A DNA stretch of 64,000 bases from Actinernus sp. WN-2022 (GCA_030867875.1 JAOWCC010000026.1:310001-374000); one strand, 5' to 3'. Shown: positions 44,390-56,821, counted from the first letter of the stretch. The notes: a model not told the origin generated them from the letters alone. Program-made: numbers and translations.

Positions 44390-45760
44390 GTGAGCCCAGT
44401 AGCCATTTTTAAAAAGTCAAATAGTGCCAAAAGGGACAATGGCTTCTCTGTTAAGTTCCTGAACCAGGATGTTATGTTGGAAATTGTGTTGTCAATGAGT
44501 TCTTTGGTGCTTTGGTCATCAGAATAACTAAAAATGTTTTCTGATTGCCAGTCAACTTTATATCTGATTTTTTTTCTCGAAGATTGAGGTTGACTTGAAA
44601 TTCTTTCATGTTTTTCCTGGCTAAAGTTTCATGGCAGGCAGCTCGATCACACTTCTTTGAACCACATCTGGAATTTCAAAGATACATGTAAGAAATTCTT
44701 CCTTCTGGAAAATCTTAGAAAGCCTGGCCATAATTGGCAAATAAGAAACCAAGTAAAGAAATACAATATCTTGATGAAGGTGACTTGGTGATGTCTATGT
44801 GATAGCCTTTGGCTCAATTGGAATCTTCTGTCCTTGTTCGTCCAGTGTGCTGATGTCCAAGGTGCAAAACCACTTCTGTTAGATTTTTCTTCAGAGCAGA
44901 AACAGCACATTCTTTGCTTGCCATCCATCTAACTTGTTTGACTCTATTAAAATGTGCAAGTTCGGTTTCAAAAAGACTGCTAATTTCTGTGAATTCACTT
45001 CGCCTTTTAGGAAAGTAGTGGTAATAATTCAATATGGGCAATGGACAACACAGTGAATCCCAAGAGCTGTTGGGATAACCTCCTTGATGTTGCTAATGCC
45101 ATCTCCCATTTGAACAAGGATAACAGAAGCCCCATCAAAATTGGCACAAGCTAAAAGCTGCAGCCTGTCGCTGTTGTTTGAAGTAATATGACAGAAATCC
45201 ACATCAATAAAACGTAAATAGACCAGTTCTTGCTCAAAAATAACAGAATCTGTGTTGCCATTTGATAAAACACTGGCAAACTTATTTGTACTTACGTGTA
45301 CTTTTTATTTATTTCTAAAGTACATGCAGTTGCCACAACAAAATAAACTTCTGGCAGGCATGGTGATTGAGATCTCAACCAGATCCAAATCATTTTTAAT
45401 CTGAAGCTCGCAGATGTACTCGAAGTCACTGTAGGGCTTTTCTCTTGTAGCCACTAATGCAAATCAATTTTTGCTTCCTTGGACTTGCATGTGATCCGCT
45501 TCTCATGCTCTCTTGAACATTCATGGCTCTTCAGAAATCTGGCATACCAGTAAATGAGTGGCTTTGTCTGCTAAATCTGGGTACTTGTGACAAGTTTGAC
45601 AGAACATTGCATCCTTCGAGCTGACATACATGTACTTGACCCATGACCATTTTGTTTTCCATTAAGGAAGGAATGAAAGTATCTGCAGTGTTGTCATATT
45701 CTTTGTTCTTTTGTATTTGATGGCCAACCACTCGGCTATCAGCACTCCATTTTGTTGTTT
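44390..45760 (-). pseudogene. hAT-derived ZNF862-like gene remnant, copy A
   Basis: Pieces in changing frames, read leftward, follow the order of ZNF862-like hAT proteins: an N-terminal zinc-finger region (near 45595-45660), a conserved central core around FNRVKQVRWMASKECAVSAL (about 44930), then IVFLYLVSYLPIMARLSKIF. It continues past the duplication boundary to a C-terminal part near 44390-44600 (SDDQSTKELIDNTISNITSW). About 85 bp are deleted at 45457 relative to copy B, and several frameshifts are present. The zinc finger plus hAT-like core implies DNA binding originally; it is now dead. Confidence 0.65.
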
Positions 45761-45798
45761 TCTGCTCTTCTGATTATGTTTGACTTGCAGTTATATTT

Positions 45799-46044
45799 GG
45801 CTAAAGTGAACAAGTTGCACCGTAAATACGTGGTCGGTAAGTGGTTGGTAAGTGGTTGGTAAGCTGTCGGTAAGTGGTTGGTAAGTGATCGGTAAAATTG
45901 TGTCGGTAAGCTGTCGGTAAGCTGTCGGTAAGCTGTCGGTAAGCTGTCGGTAAGCTGTCGGTAAGCTGTCGGTAAGCTGTCGGTAAGCTGTCGGCCGACC
46001 ACTTACCGACAACAAATTTACGGTGCAACTTGTTCACTTTAGCC
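45799..46044. mobile_element. 246-bp MITE with internal 11-bp minisatellite
   Basis: The TIRs are GGCTAAAGTGAACAAGTTGC (continuing ACCGTAAAT) at both ends. The 9-bp TSD GTTATATTT is at 45790-45798 and 46045-46053. Inside are tandem units GGTAAGCTGTC and variants GGTAAGTGGTT. The equivalent site in duplicate B (49639-49647, GTTTTATTT) is empty, so insertion followed the duplication or arose on one copy. MULE-like from TSD length. Confidence 0.85.
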
Positions 46045-47477
46045 GTTATATTTTCCTTTGTTCTTGTTAGTCCGAAATGCAATAGACTTGTGACTAGAAA
46101 AACAGAAGCATGCACTCCTGCATGACCAAACACGGTACCAGTCTCCAGTCTGCCTACTGTGGAATACCTTGAACATTATTTATCCACACTTACATGTAGT
46201 AAAAGACAGCCACCATATTTTTAATTTGGAAATAGGTAAAGTAACATTTCAGATTCGTAGGATACTTTAATTTAAGATAAAATTTCAAAATATTTTCCTG
46301 TTAATCTTCAGAAAGCATAGATACAATGTAGGTGTTTTGTTGTGGTTAGACTAGCCCATCAGGCTTGAATGACATTATTTTACTAGCCCGATGATCAATT
46401 TTCCTAGTCCCGGGCATTGAGCTAGTGGATTTGTTCAGCCCTGATTTGCCTGAATCCTCTTCACACTTGGCCAAACCATTTTCCCAGGACTCAAAAGGTA
46501 TTGTAACCTATCATTAAAAACATTTAAACTGCATGTTGATTCCCCCTAAAACGAATGATGTATATAATTGGGAAGTATGATTCCAACAATTTATCACTTT
46601 GCTATAGTAATATTTAAAGTTAATCCCCTATTAAGATAACATGAATTGAAAAACAAGTTAAGACACTCATTTCTGTATTAACCCATTGTATACTGGGCAA
46701 ACCCTCCCCTCAGTCCAAGTTTGCCTAGCCCTGTAGTTGTGTACCGCTGACTTTTTAAACCAAGGGCTCAAGTTTTCCCACAATGCCATATGTGAGGATT
46801 TGAGGTGATGGTCAGGACTTGCAAACTTGCTCGTGTAGGGTTTTGAATAAAAACTGTTCTAATTTTGGTAAGCCACTGGAAGAGAGCCAGAGGACATCAC
46901 TAAGTCTGAAGGCTGAAAACTACTTGGCTTGCTTTTGGTTAGCTTTGTGAGGGAGTTTCAATGGGTTTTTCTGTTGTGTTTCTGCTTTCGCACATCACAT
47001 TTTTATATGAAATTCCTGACTTTAGTTGGTGTTCTTTTTACCCTGCTAAACTTATTAAGTTGGATTTTGTTGCTTTAAGGCCTCGGTTTCTAACAGAATC
47101 ACGAAAAACACATGACTTTTTTCAATTACCCTGCATGCAATTGGATTTTGGTGTAAGAAAAAGTGGTACAGAGGAATGCAGTATGAAAATGGCTTGATGT
47201 TTTTTGTACCAAGAAACCTGGTGGTGAGAGAGAAGGTACATATTGTAATGACTGGGTGCTGATTTTGTATGTTGTTTTAATTTCAAGTCTGAATGGAAAG
47301 GGTTTTTTGAACATTGAAGTTGGTTGAAATCAAAGAAATGGAAAAAAGTCTAAAACAAATGTATGTTATTTGCCAAAGTCGGGAGTCAACCTATCGCTGT
47401 TATAGCTGTGGCTTGTAAGTGATTCATTCTTCTTCCTCTCTTTCATTGGATAAGTTAAGCTGTTTAGCTGCCTCACT

Positions 47478-47545
47478 GGTTGTTCAGTTGGTAGAGCAGA
47501 GTCTAGAGGTTGCGGTTCCAAAACCTTGGCCAGGAATCTATAAGC
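47478..47545 (+). other. tRNA-like segment (possible SINE relic)
   Basis: GTTCAGTTGGTAGAGCAGAG resembles a tRNA D-arm with an A box, and GCGGTTCCAAAACC approximates a B box. No full cloverleaf can be drawn. A second copy lies in the other duplicate at about 51089. It could be a tRNA-derived SINE relic or chance. Confidence 0.25.
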
Positions 47546-48415
47546 TGTTGGCCTTGTCTCCTTTCTCTTCTAATCAATATAAGGTAGATGTGAAAGAAAC
47601 TGTTGTGCCAGAAAGAAAAGGGGAATGTACCCCAGCAGAACAATACCTCCTGGTATTCTGGAGGTATTAACAAACACTCATGATTCTAAACTACGCAGTT
47701 ACACTTTGAAGCACAGTGGCATTCCAGATGTCAAGAGCTGCCTTGTGAATAATAATACTATAATAACTGTATTTAACGAAACTGCTAATCGGGGACACAA
47801 ATTAAGGAGTAATTTAAAAGAAATATACACAATGTATGTATATGTCTATCTATGATTTAAGAGGTAAAATTGATGTACATTCTGCTGTGACCTCCAATCC
47901 AAAGTTCTAAATACCACAAAGACCCGTGTATAAGCTGCACCTTTCCCCACCAAATTTTTGTTCGAATTCAGGGATGCTGCTTACGTGTATCTACAGGAAC
48001 ACCTAGAAAAGGTATCACAAATTAGCATAAATTATCATTTGTTTAAACCACTGTATATGGATATCACTAACTCCTTATTAAAACTAAACCAGGAGCATTG
48101 GTCATTGCTTTTGCTAATTTGGTGGCTTTTAAAAGAGCCGGTTGTGTTATGTAGTTGTTCAACTAAACCATCCTCATTAAAAGGCCTTTCATGCGATTTA
48201 CAGTAATGTTGCTTTTCTTGAACAGCTAAACATTACAATACATGGCATTTCCATTCCTCTAATGTTTTCTGCAATGTCGCTGCTTGCCGGTAATTTCGAT
48301 TGTGATCTTTCCACCATGAGCGAGAAAATACCATGCTACTTTACAGTACTCAGGAGAGAGATGGCCAACTGTTTCTCCAGCTTTTAGGACCCTGACAATA
48401 CATTTATCAACTTCA

Positions 48416-49560
48416 GCTCGATCACAGTTCTTTGAATCACATCTGAAATTTTAAAGATACGTGTAGGAAATTCTTTCTTCTGGAAAATCTTAGAAAGCCT
48501 GGCCATAATTGGCAAATAAGAAACCAAGTAAAGAAATACAATATCTTGATGAAGGTGACTTGGTGATGTCTCTGTGATGGCGTTTGACTCAATTGGAATC
48601 TTCTGTCCTTGTTCGTCCAGTGTGCTGATGTCCAAGGTGCAAAACCACTTTTGTTAGATTTTTCTTCAGAGCAGAAGCAGCACATTCTTTGCTTGCCATC
48701 CATCTAACTTGTTTGACTCTATTAAAATGTGCAAGTTCGGTTTCAAAAAGACTGCTAATTTCTGTGAATTCACTTCGCCTTTTAGGAAAGTAGTGGTAAT
48801 AATTCAATATGGGCAATGGACAACACAGTGAATCCCAAGAGCTGTTGGGATAACCTCCTTGATGTTGCTAATGCCATCTCCCATTTGAATAAGAATAACA
48901 AAACTCCCATCAAAATTGGTACAAGCTTAAAGCTGCGGCCTGCCACTGTTGGTTGAAGTAATATGGCATAAATCCACATCAATAAAACATAAATAAATCA
49001 GTTCTTGCTCAACAATAACAGAATCTGTGTTGCCATTTGATAAAACACTGGCAAACTTATTTGTACTTACGTGTACTTTTTATTTCTTTCTAAAGTACAT
49101 GCAGTTGCCACAACAAAATAAACTTCTGGCAGGCATGGTGATTGAGATCTCAACCAGATCCAAATCATTTGTAATCTGAAGCTTGCAGATGTACTGGAAG
49201 TCACTGTAGGGCTTTTCTCTTGTAGCCACTGCATATGCTGTGTTAAACAACCACAACCTTTTCTTCTGCATTTCATTGATTTTTGACCGTTCCTTTCCTG
49301 TGGCTGTATCCTGCAAATCAATTTTTGCTTCCTTGGACTTGCATGTGATCCGCTTCTCATGCTCTCTTGAACATTCATGGCTCTTCAGAAATCTGGCATA
49401 CCAGTAAACGAGTGGCTTTGTCTGCTAAATCTGGGTACTTGTGACAAGTTTGACAGAACATTGTATCCTTGGAGCTGTCATACTTGACCCATGACCATTT
49501 TGTTTTGCCATTAAGGAGGGAATGGAAGTATCTGCATTGTTGTCGTATTCTTTGTTCTTT
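48416..49560 (-). pseudogene. hAT-derived ZNF862-like gene remnant, copy B
   Basis: Same fragment order as copy A. It retains the segment lost in A, which encodes RLWLFNTAYAVATREKPYSD and LQITNDLDL, typical of ZNF862-like hAT proteins. The N-terminal finger (TMFCQTCHKYPDLADKATRL) is at about 49410-49475. The C-terminal portion is missing because the duplication starts at 48416. Frameshifts separate the pieces. Confidence 0.65.
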
Positions 49561-52036
49561 TGTATTTGATGGCCAACCACTCGGCTATCAGTACTCCATT
49601 GTGTTGTTTTCTGCTCTTCTGATTATGTTTGACCTGCAGTTTTATTTTCGTTTGTTCTTGTGAGTCCGAAATTCAATAGACTCGTGACTAGAAAAACAGA
49701 AGCATGCACTCCTGCATGACCAAACACGGTACCAGTCTCCAGTCTGCCTACTGTGGAATACCTTGAACATTATTAATTTTATCCACACAAAGTTCGTAAA
49801 ACATGGTTTTCACACTTACAAGTAAAAGACAGCCACCAAAGTTTTACTTTGGAAATAGGTAAAGTAACATTTCAGATTCGTAGTATGCTTTAATTTAAGA
49901 TAACATTTCAAAATATTTCCCTGTTAATCTTCAGAAAGCATAGATAGGTGTTTTGTTGTGGCTGGCCTATCGGGCTTGAATGACATTATTTTACTAGTCC
50001 GATGATCAATTTTCCTAGGCCCGGGCATTGGGCTAGTGGATTTGTTCAGCCCTGATTTGCCCGAATCCTCTTCACACTTGGCCAAACCATTTTCCCAGGA
50101 CTCAAAAGGTATTGTAACCTATCATTAAAAAAATTTAAACTGCATGTTGATTCCCCCTAAAACGAATGATGTATATAATTGGGAAGTATGATTCCAACAA
50201 TTTGTCACTTTGCTATAGTAATATTTAAAGTTAATCCCCTATTAAGACAACATGAATTGAAAAACAAGTTAAGACATTCATTTCTGTATTAACCCATTGT
50301 ATACTGGGCAAACCCTCCCCTCAGTCCAAGTTTGCCTAGCCCTGTAGTTGTGTACCGCTGACTTTTTAAACCAAGGGCTCAAGTTTTTCCACAATGCCAT
50401 ATGTGAGGATTTGAGGTGATGGTCAGGACTTGCAAACTTGCTCGTGTAGGGTTTTGAATAAAAACTGTTCTAATTTTGGTAAGCCACTGGAAGAGAGCCA
50501 GAGGACATCACTAAGTCTGAAGGCTGAAAACTACTTGGCTTGCTTTTGGTTAGCTTTGTGAGGGAGTTTCAATGGGTTTTTCTGTTGTGTTTCTGCTTTC
50601 GCACATCACATTTTTATATGAAATTCCTGACTTTAGTTGGTGTTCTTTTTACCCTGCTAAACTTATTAAGTTGGATTTTGTTGCTTTAAGGCCTCGGTTT
50701 CTAACAGAATCACGAAAAACACATGACTTTTTTCAATTACCCTGCATGCAATTGGATTTTGGTGTAAGAAAAAGTGGTACAGAGGAATGCAGTATGAAAA
50801 TGGCTTGATGTTTTTTGTACCAAGAAACCTGGTGGTGAGAGAGAAGGTACATATTGTAATGACTGGGTGCTGATTTTGTATGTTGTTTTAATTTCAAGTC
50901 TGAATGGAAAGGGTTTTTTGAACATTGAAGTTGGTTGAAATCAAAGAAATGGAAAAAAGTCTAAAACAAATGTATGTTATTTGCCAAAGTCGGGAGTCAA
51001 CCTATCGCTGTTATAGCTGTGGCTTGTAAGTGATTCATTCTTCTTCCTCTCTTTCATTGGATAAGTTAAGCTGTTTAGCTGCCTCACTGGTTGTTCAGTT
51101 GGTAGAGCAGAGTCTAGAGGTTGCGGTTCCAAAACTTTGGCCAGGAATCTATAAGCTGTTGGCCTTGTCTCCTTTCTCTTCTAATCAATATAAGGTAGAT
51201 GTGAAAGAAACTGTTGTGCCAGAAAGAAAAGGGGAATGTACCCCAGCAGAACAATACCTCCTGGTATTCTGGAGGTATTAACAAACACTCATGATTCTAA
51301 ACTACGCAGTTACACTTTGAAGCACAGTGGCATTCCAGATGTCAAGAGCTGCCTTGTGAATAATAATACTATAATAACTGTATTTAACGAAACTGCTAAT
51401 CGGGGACACAAATTAAGGAGTAATTTAAAAGAAATATACACAATGTATGTATACATGTATGTCTATCTATGATTTAAGAGGTAAAATTGATGTACATTCT
51501 GCTGTGACCTCCAATCCAAAGTTCTAAATACCACAAAAAGACCCGTGTATAAGCTGCACCTTTCGCCACCAAATTTTTGTTCGAAATCAGGGATGCTGCT
51601 TACGTGTATCTACAGGAACACCTAGAAAAGGTATCACAAATTAGCATAAATTATCATTTGTTTAAACCACTGTATATTGATATCACTAACTCCTTATTAA
51701 AACTAAACCAGGAGCATTGGTCATTGCTTTTGCTAATTTGGTGGCTTTTAAAAGAGCCGGTTGTGTTATGTAGTTGTTCAACTAAACCATCCTCATTAAA
51801 AGGTCTTTCATGCGATTTACAGTAATGTTGCTTTTCTTGAACAGCTAAACATTACAATACATGCCATTTCCATTCCTCCAATGTTTTCTGCAATGTCGCT
51901 GCTTGCCGGTAATTTCGATTGTGATCCCTCCACCATGAGCGAGAAAATACCATGCTACTTTAGAGTACTCAGGAGAGAGAGATGGCCATCTGTTTTTCCA
52001 GCTTTTAGGACCCTGACAATACATTTATCAACTTCA
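48416..52036. repeat. Tandem duplication, unit B (3621 bp)
   Basis: Direct repeat of 44641-48415. It lacks the 246-bp MITE and retains about 85 bp deleted in A. Long blocks are almost identical (for example 46961-47670 versus 50572-51281). Confidence 0.9.
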
Positions 52037-52039
52037 TTT

Positions 52040-52530
52040 CATATTTCTTTTTCAGCATCTAGATTGTCTCAAATGTTTGGTGTTGTTCTTCGTTCTCGTC
52101 ATCACTAGATACATCAATAACTTCTTCCCTTGATGTGGATGTGCTTTGGATTTTGATGTGTAATTTAGCAGTACCTCACTCCCATGCTTGAATGTCTTGA
52201 AATACGTTTTGCTTTTGGCTCTTCTTTGCTTGTAAAACCCTTTCGCTCTGTGTTTATATTCTCTACACTTAGTGAGCTCGTAGCCTTGATGCCTTTGTCA
52301 CTACTGACATCTTGCTCTTGATCTTGTGATGGAGTCAGAGTTTGGCGAACTACGTTTCCGCTCGCTTTTTTGTTGGAATAACGTTTACTTGTACAACGCT
52401 TTGGCTGTGTTCTAGTCTTTACGCTTGGTGAGGTTTTAGTCTCAATATCAGTGTTGCTACTGATGTCTTCTCTTTATCATGTATTGCAGGCAGAGTTTGT
52501 CTGAATGCTTTCCTGCTCCATTTTTAACTT
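52040..52530 (-). pseudogene. Fragment of the KTRNT-repeat protein
   Basis: Leftward translation gives units such as TSPSVKTRTQPKRCTSKRYS and RQTLTPSQDQEQDVSSD, homologous to the repeats at 54818-55279, followed by an acidic stretch (EEVIDVSSDDENEE). Frames shift and a stop is present. The homology stops near 52530, where about 2.3 kb separates it from the other repeat block. Confidence 0.5.
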
Positions 52531-52559
52531 GTGGATATTGCGTTAGCAATCCACAAGTT
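52526..52559. repeat. Perfect-stem hairpin
   Basis: AACTTGTGGA (52526-52535) pairs with TCCACAAGTT (52550-52559), with an inner TTGC/GCAA stem around GTTA. It sits exactly where the repeat-protein homology breaks off. Confidence 0.55.
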
Positions 52560-53925
52560 ATTGGTATGGGGGAAAACATATCACCCGCTCACTCACTCAC
52601 TCCGTACGGTGTTAACAAATCAATATTTTCGATTACTTCATCTGAAGCATTATTATTCAATCGATATTTCCTAAGTGCGCATGCCTAAAATGTTCTCACC
52701 GAGATCTAAATTTAGTACTGAGTGTATATATAGGTCTGTGTTTTTTCTGTGTTTTTTTCGGCGTCGAAAGTGGGAAATTGCATAACAGATTCATTACCTT
52801 GCTATCGATATGGCTGGATGGATTAGTTTCAGTGTCACATGGCTACCGCACCGATACGTCAGAGGCTTCGATACTCTATCAGACTTTGATATTATATTTA
52901 CCTTTCGATTTCTTTTTTTACTCATTATTGTTATAAAGCAACTTTCCTTGACCCAGAAAATACATGAATCTTTTGATAATTTGCTTTAATTCTTGCTTTC
53001 TAAAGAGGAAAACGTGATACATTCAGACAACGACGACGATTTAACGTCTGTGATCTGCCCAAGCAGATCTAATAATACATTCGCAACAATGTCTCGAAAT
53101 GCGAAGTGTCTCGTTTTGAAAATTGTATTTAGCCAACCGTCAGTCAAATGCCGGTCTGTCCCAATGAAAACAGTAATAATATTGTCAGCCTTGGTTGACA
53201 CGAGTATGCGTAGTGTTATAAATTACGTTCTTCCAATGTTGTACAGAATGTGACGTGAGCCATGTACGCATATACGAGACACAAGTATGTCAGGAACTTC
53301 CGCTTCATCTAGAAAAAGTCGTCACACAACGCTATCCCCACTGGCATCGTGGAGGGCAGGTTAACAATGCACATATTAATTCGCCGTGGTGTGTGGCGTG
53401 GAGGTTTTTTTCAAAGCTTATGAAGGAGTCTTACACAAGCAAATTACGACAAAAGAAAGTACATTAATTCATTAGCTCATTGACAATAACTTTTACCAGA
53501 AAACATGATATTTTGAACGATATTCTAAGTGGCTTTATATTATCAAATATTCATTCACTGTTACTCACCCAATGAAAACATGATAATTTTGTCTTAGCTG
53601 GAGCACTTGGTTGTACAGTCCTAGAATATTGCACTGAAAGAAGGCTAAACATTATTTTACTGCCCCAAAAACCACAGATTGTCTTTTGAACAATCGACAT
53701 AAATATCAAGGTGTACATATTTTTTCAAGCCATGAAAGCTAGAAATTGAATACATGTAGTACAGAGCCGCTAATAAGTTTACGCCATTTCGTGACTTATA
53801 CAGTTCAGGTTTGAAAACCACAGCAGAAATCGTGTGCGATCAATCCAGACGTTGGATAAAAAAAAAAAGATCTTGATCAGCAAGAAGGTCGAAGAAAATA
53901 TAATAATGGCTACTGCAATGCTGAT

Positions 53926-53989
53926 CAAACAACACTGTCGAGGTTCGTACAATATTTCGGCTGGCCAATACCAGCCTTCTTTAGGTTTA
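53926..53989 (-). ncRNA. Hammerhead-ribozyme-like motif, Penelope-type (second copy)
   Basis: Minus-strand elements in order: stem I TAAAC, core CTAAAGA (one change from CTGAAGA), stem II GGCTGG/CCAGCC, GAA, stem III ATATTGT/ACAGTGT, one unpaired base at the cleavage position, and stem I partner GTTTG. Compared with 34175-34235, both strands of stems II and III changed in ways that keep pairing. The core change at the conserved G should abolish cleavage. Confidence 0.55.
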
Positions 53990-54817
53990 TTTTACAGTGG
54001 AGGTTACAAATGGATACAAGGCTTATATAGGTGTAAATAATTAATTACGTAATGAATGGAAATTACAAGTCGATTACATGGCTTTTTTAAATAGTAGTTC
54101 ACAAAAGAAAATTGAGAAATAGGTTTGAAAAGATTATGCAAATACATAACAACAGACAAGCCCAAACAGTGAAATTACGACTCATCACGTCTATTCATTC
54201 CGACCATTCATTTCGTGACAGCTGAAATTTCTAGTACATCTCTTAACTCTCCATTGGCCTTGAAAGACTGCAAGTATTTTTACTGCCCAAACAACGGCAG
54301 TAGCTCAAAGACGATAGCCTTCTGACCAATCGACGTAAATATCAAGCTGTATATTTTTTTATCTCACCGTGAAAAATACTTTGCGATAGGTTCAGGGGGA
54401 AGTTGCAAGCCATGTTCTGAAAAAACTTGGGTTATGTATTCCTCAACCACCTTTTTCCTCTACTGGTTGTGGATTGACAATTTACACGAGAAAGGCAAGA
54501 AAGAGAGCGTAGAGAGCTCCGAAAAGGTGTAGTTTTAATAAAATATTCTTCAATCTTTTTTAAATACTTTTTCCCAAAAATTGGGTCAGTCTGGAGCCTT
54601 TCAATGATTTTTTTTACCAAAAGAAAAAGGATTGATCGGGCAATGGTAAGCAAACATTTTATGGGGATGGCCTAATTGTTGTTGTAAACTAACGTTTTAA
54701 TTGCCGCTATCAAAATGCTGTACTCTTAGCAACGGCAAACGTAATGATGGATATGGATGTTCCCAGCAAGGCTATTGGGATTCTACAATAATCTATCCAC
54801 GAGTTCACCATTGTTGC

Positions 54818-56821
54818 CTATGTTTTGTTCCACTTACGTTTACATATAAAACGCTCTGGCTTTGTGTTTCTGGTCTTCACACTTGGTGCGGTTTTGGTCT
54901 CGATGGCACTGTCGCTATTGACATCTTGCCTTTGATCTGGTGATGTGGTCAGAGTTTTCCTGAACACTTTCCTGCTCCCTTTTTTGTTCCAGTTACGTTT
55001 ACTTGTAGAACGCATTGTGTTTCTAGTCTTTACACTTGGTGAGGTCTTAGTAATGATGTCACTGTCGCTACTAATATCTTGCTCTTGATCTTGTGACACA
55101 GTCACAGTTTGCCTAACCACTTTACCACTCACATTTTCGTTGGAATTGTGTTTACTTGTAGAATGCTTTGGCTTTGTGTTTCTTGACTTTACACTTGGTG
55201 AGGTATTAGTTTTCGATTGTTTACGGTTGTTGTTATTGACCTCTGCTTTCCTCTTTTCTGGAGTACTTGCATCATCCATCTGTATGTTCGACTAGGACAG
55301 CATGCTTTCTTTTTCTTCCTATTTATACGTTGATACAAAGTTGACTGTTGATTGAATGATGAAGCAGGTAGCCACATGTCATCTTCTTGTTCGTAGTTCT
55401 TGAACCTGACTTTGTATTCGTAGGTCTGAGTATCCTTTGCAATTCATCATTCAATGATTTTATCGACTTCGTAAATTCCATTGTCAAGATTGTTACAGGG
55501 TTCACACAGTCATGGAAAGTCATGGAATTTCAAAAATAATTTTCCAGGTCTGGAAAAGTAATGGAAATTTGCAAAAATGTCAAGTCATGGAATTTTATCG
55601 TCGACCATTGGAATGTCTTGATGCTTGCATGATTTCCCTTGCAGAATTCTAGATAGATTAGTAGGTTCTCTTTCAGCACTCTTCATCATTATTCATCTGC
55701 TATCAGATGATTTTGACTTGATTGTTTTAAAACTGGCGGAGTCCTTGCTACATGCTAAATATAATGTTACGTTGAAAGAAGGATGTGCTCCATTGGTAGT
55801 ATTCCTTCCTTTGTAAAAGTTTTCAACCAATATTAAAGTGGGTGGACAGGCGCAGTTAAATGACGTTTTCTAGGTTTTCTTGTCTCCAGAACCTAATTTG
55901 AGTCCTTGATATTTTAATTTAGTCATGGAAAAGTCATGGAATTTCATTATAACTTTCCTGTGTCAACCCTGTGTTATCTTCTTCATCCATTGTTTTGCTT
56001 TCATCACTTACATCGATATCACTCTTGTTGTAATATCCCAGCTTTTCCAGTCCTTCGTATGACATTTCATGAAGATGATAGGTCCTGTAGAATTGCTGCC
56101 GTTACCAGCAGATGGAGACGGATGTTATTATTCTGGAAGATGCAATCCAAGAGGAAATAAAAAGTTCTATAGAACCATCTGTCGCTGTTTCTTCATACAT
56201 CGAGACCCTTATGCGTACATGTGCATTACGTTTCGGTTCAAAACTAATTTCCTCACTGCCATCCTTTACTGACTGGATAACTTCAATATGATCAATTTGA
56301 AATCCCTTCTGGTCTTTCCTTGTCATCTTTATAGCAACCAAACTGAACAATGTTGTGCTTAGGATCTATTGAAGACTTACATGGAAGGTATTTCGAAGCC
56401 CAATGCGTTTTCTGTCTGCATCTGGATATGTATTCTCTGGGAAGAAGCAATTTCATTGCACCAGAGACATGTACATTTATGTTGTTTCTTTCCCATCAAC
56501 AGTTTTGCTTATCATCCGTTACTTCCCCTTTAATAACGTTTCTTCTTCTAGAAGAATGTCCTCATGAACTGCAATGACTTCTTCGTAGGAGACCTCGCTG
56601 TTCACAGTATCCACACTTGTAATTTCGTTATCGCGGAAACAGCTTATTACATTTTTCTTACCACATCGTCACGGCCTGCACCCCTCTGGATGTTTATACT
56701 TGTATGGAACATGCCAGCAGTAATTATCTTTTAATAACAGAATGCAAGAAGGTGGCATGTATTCCTCGAACAATCTCTGCCCTGTTTCGATTCCTTTCTT
56801 GTGGGCATCTACTGTAGCTCA
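54818..56821 (-). pseudogene. Chromodomain plus KTRNT-repeat protein gene, interrupted
   Basis: Reading leftward: a block of unknown family at 56519-56818 (RLFEEYMPPSCILLLKDNYC, then WHVPYKYKHPEGC) with one internal stop; an acidic run (DESKTMDEEDN) near 55980; a chromodomain-like segment at 55380-55490 (YEVDKIIE, two consecutive TGA, then YKVRFKNYEQEDDMWLP); and, in another frame, a Ser/Thr/Lys-rich part made of about 50-residue units (TSPSVKTRNT, then DQRQDVNSDS) at 54818-55279. A 478-bp MITE lies between the acidic run and the chromodomain; without it and one GTT the frame is continuous. Chromodomains bind methylated histones in known proteins; here the gene is dead. Confidence 0.5.
55495..55972. 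mobile_element. 478-bp MITE with GTT duplication
   Basis: The ends are ACAGGGTTCACACAG and the complement ACAGGGTTGACACAG. GTT flanks it at 55492-55494 and 55973-55975. GTCATGGAAAGTCATGGAAT and a related GTCATGGAAAAGTCATGGAA lie near each end. It interrupts a chromodomain reading frame. Confidence 0.75.

Larger units (their letters stand above)
44641..48415. repeat. Tandem duplication, unit A (3775 bp)
   Basis: Unit A is followed directly by a nearly identical unit B (48416-52036). The join at 48414-48416 shows a CA shared by all three boundaries (microhomology). Differences: a 246-bp MITE only in A, an 85-bp deletion in A, and scattered single-base and short indel changes. Uncollapsed haplotypes in an assembly could mimic this. 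Confidence 0.9.

Noticed and set aside
43010..46452. A complete hAT element bounded by CAGGG-type ends around copy A of the ZNF862-like gene
   Set aside because: CAGGGTTAGAAAACAAA and CAGGGCTGAACAAATCC look like hAT ends, but no 8-bp duplication matches and the right end is shared with duplicate B, so the boundaries are not supported.
46961..47197. 78-codon frame conserved exactly at 50572-50808
   Set aside because: Identity is explained by the recent tandem duplication. There is no recognisable domain or codon signature.
47478..47545. Full tRNA gene
   Set aside because: Only D-arm-like and weak B-box words are present; acceptor and anticodon stems cannot be paired, so it is listed only as a possible SINE relic.
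52986..53253. Overlapping open frames on both strands of about 70-85 codons
   Set aside because: No family similarity, splice signals or start context; either strand could be chance.
55936..56577. Plus-strand frames over the chromodomain gene region
   Set aside because: The minus strand gives the coherent protein segments; the plus frames are shadows.
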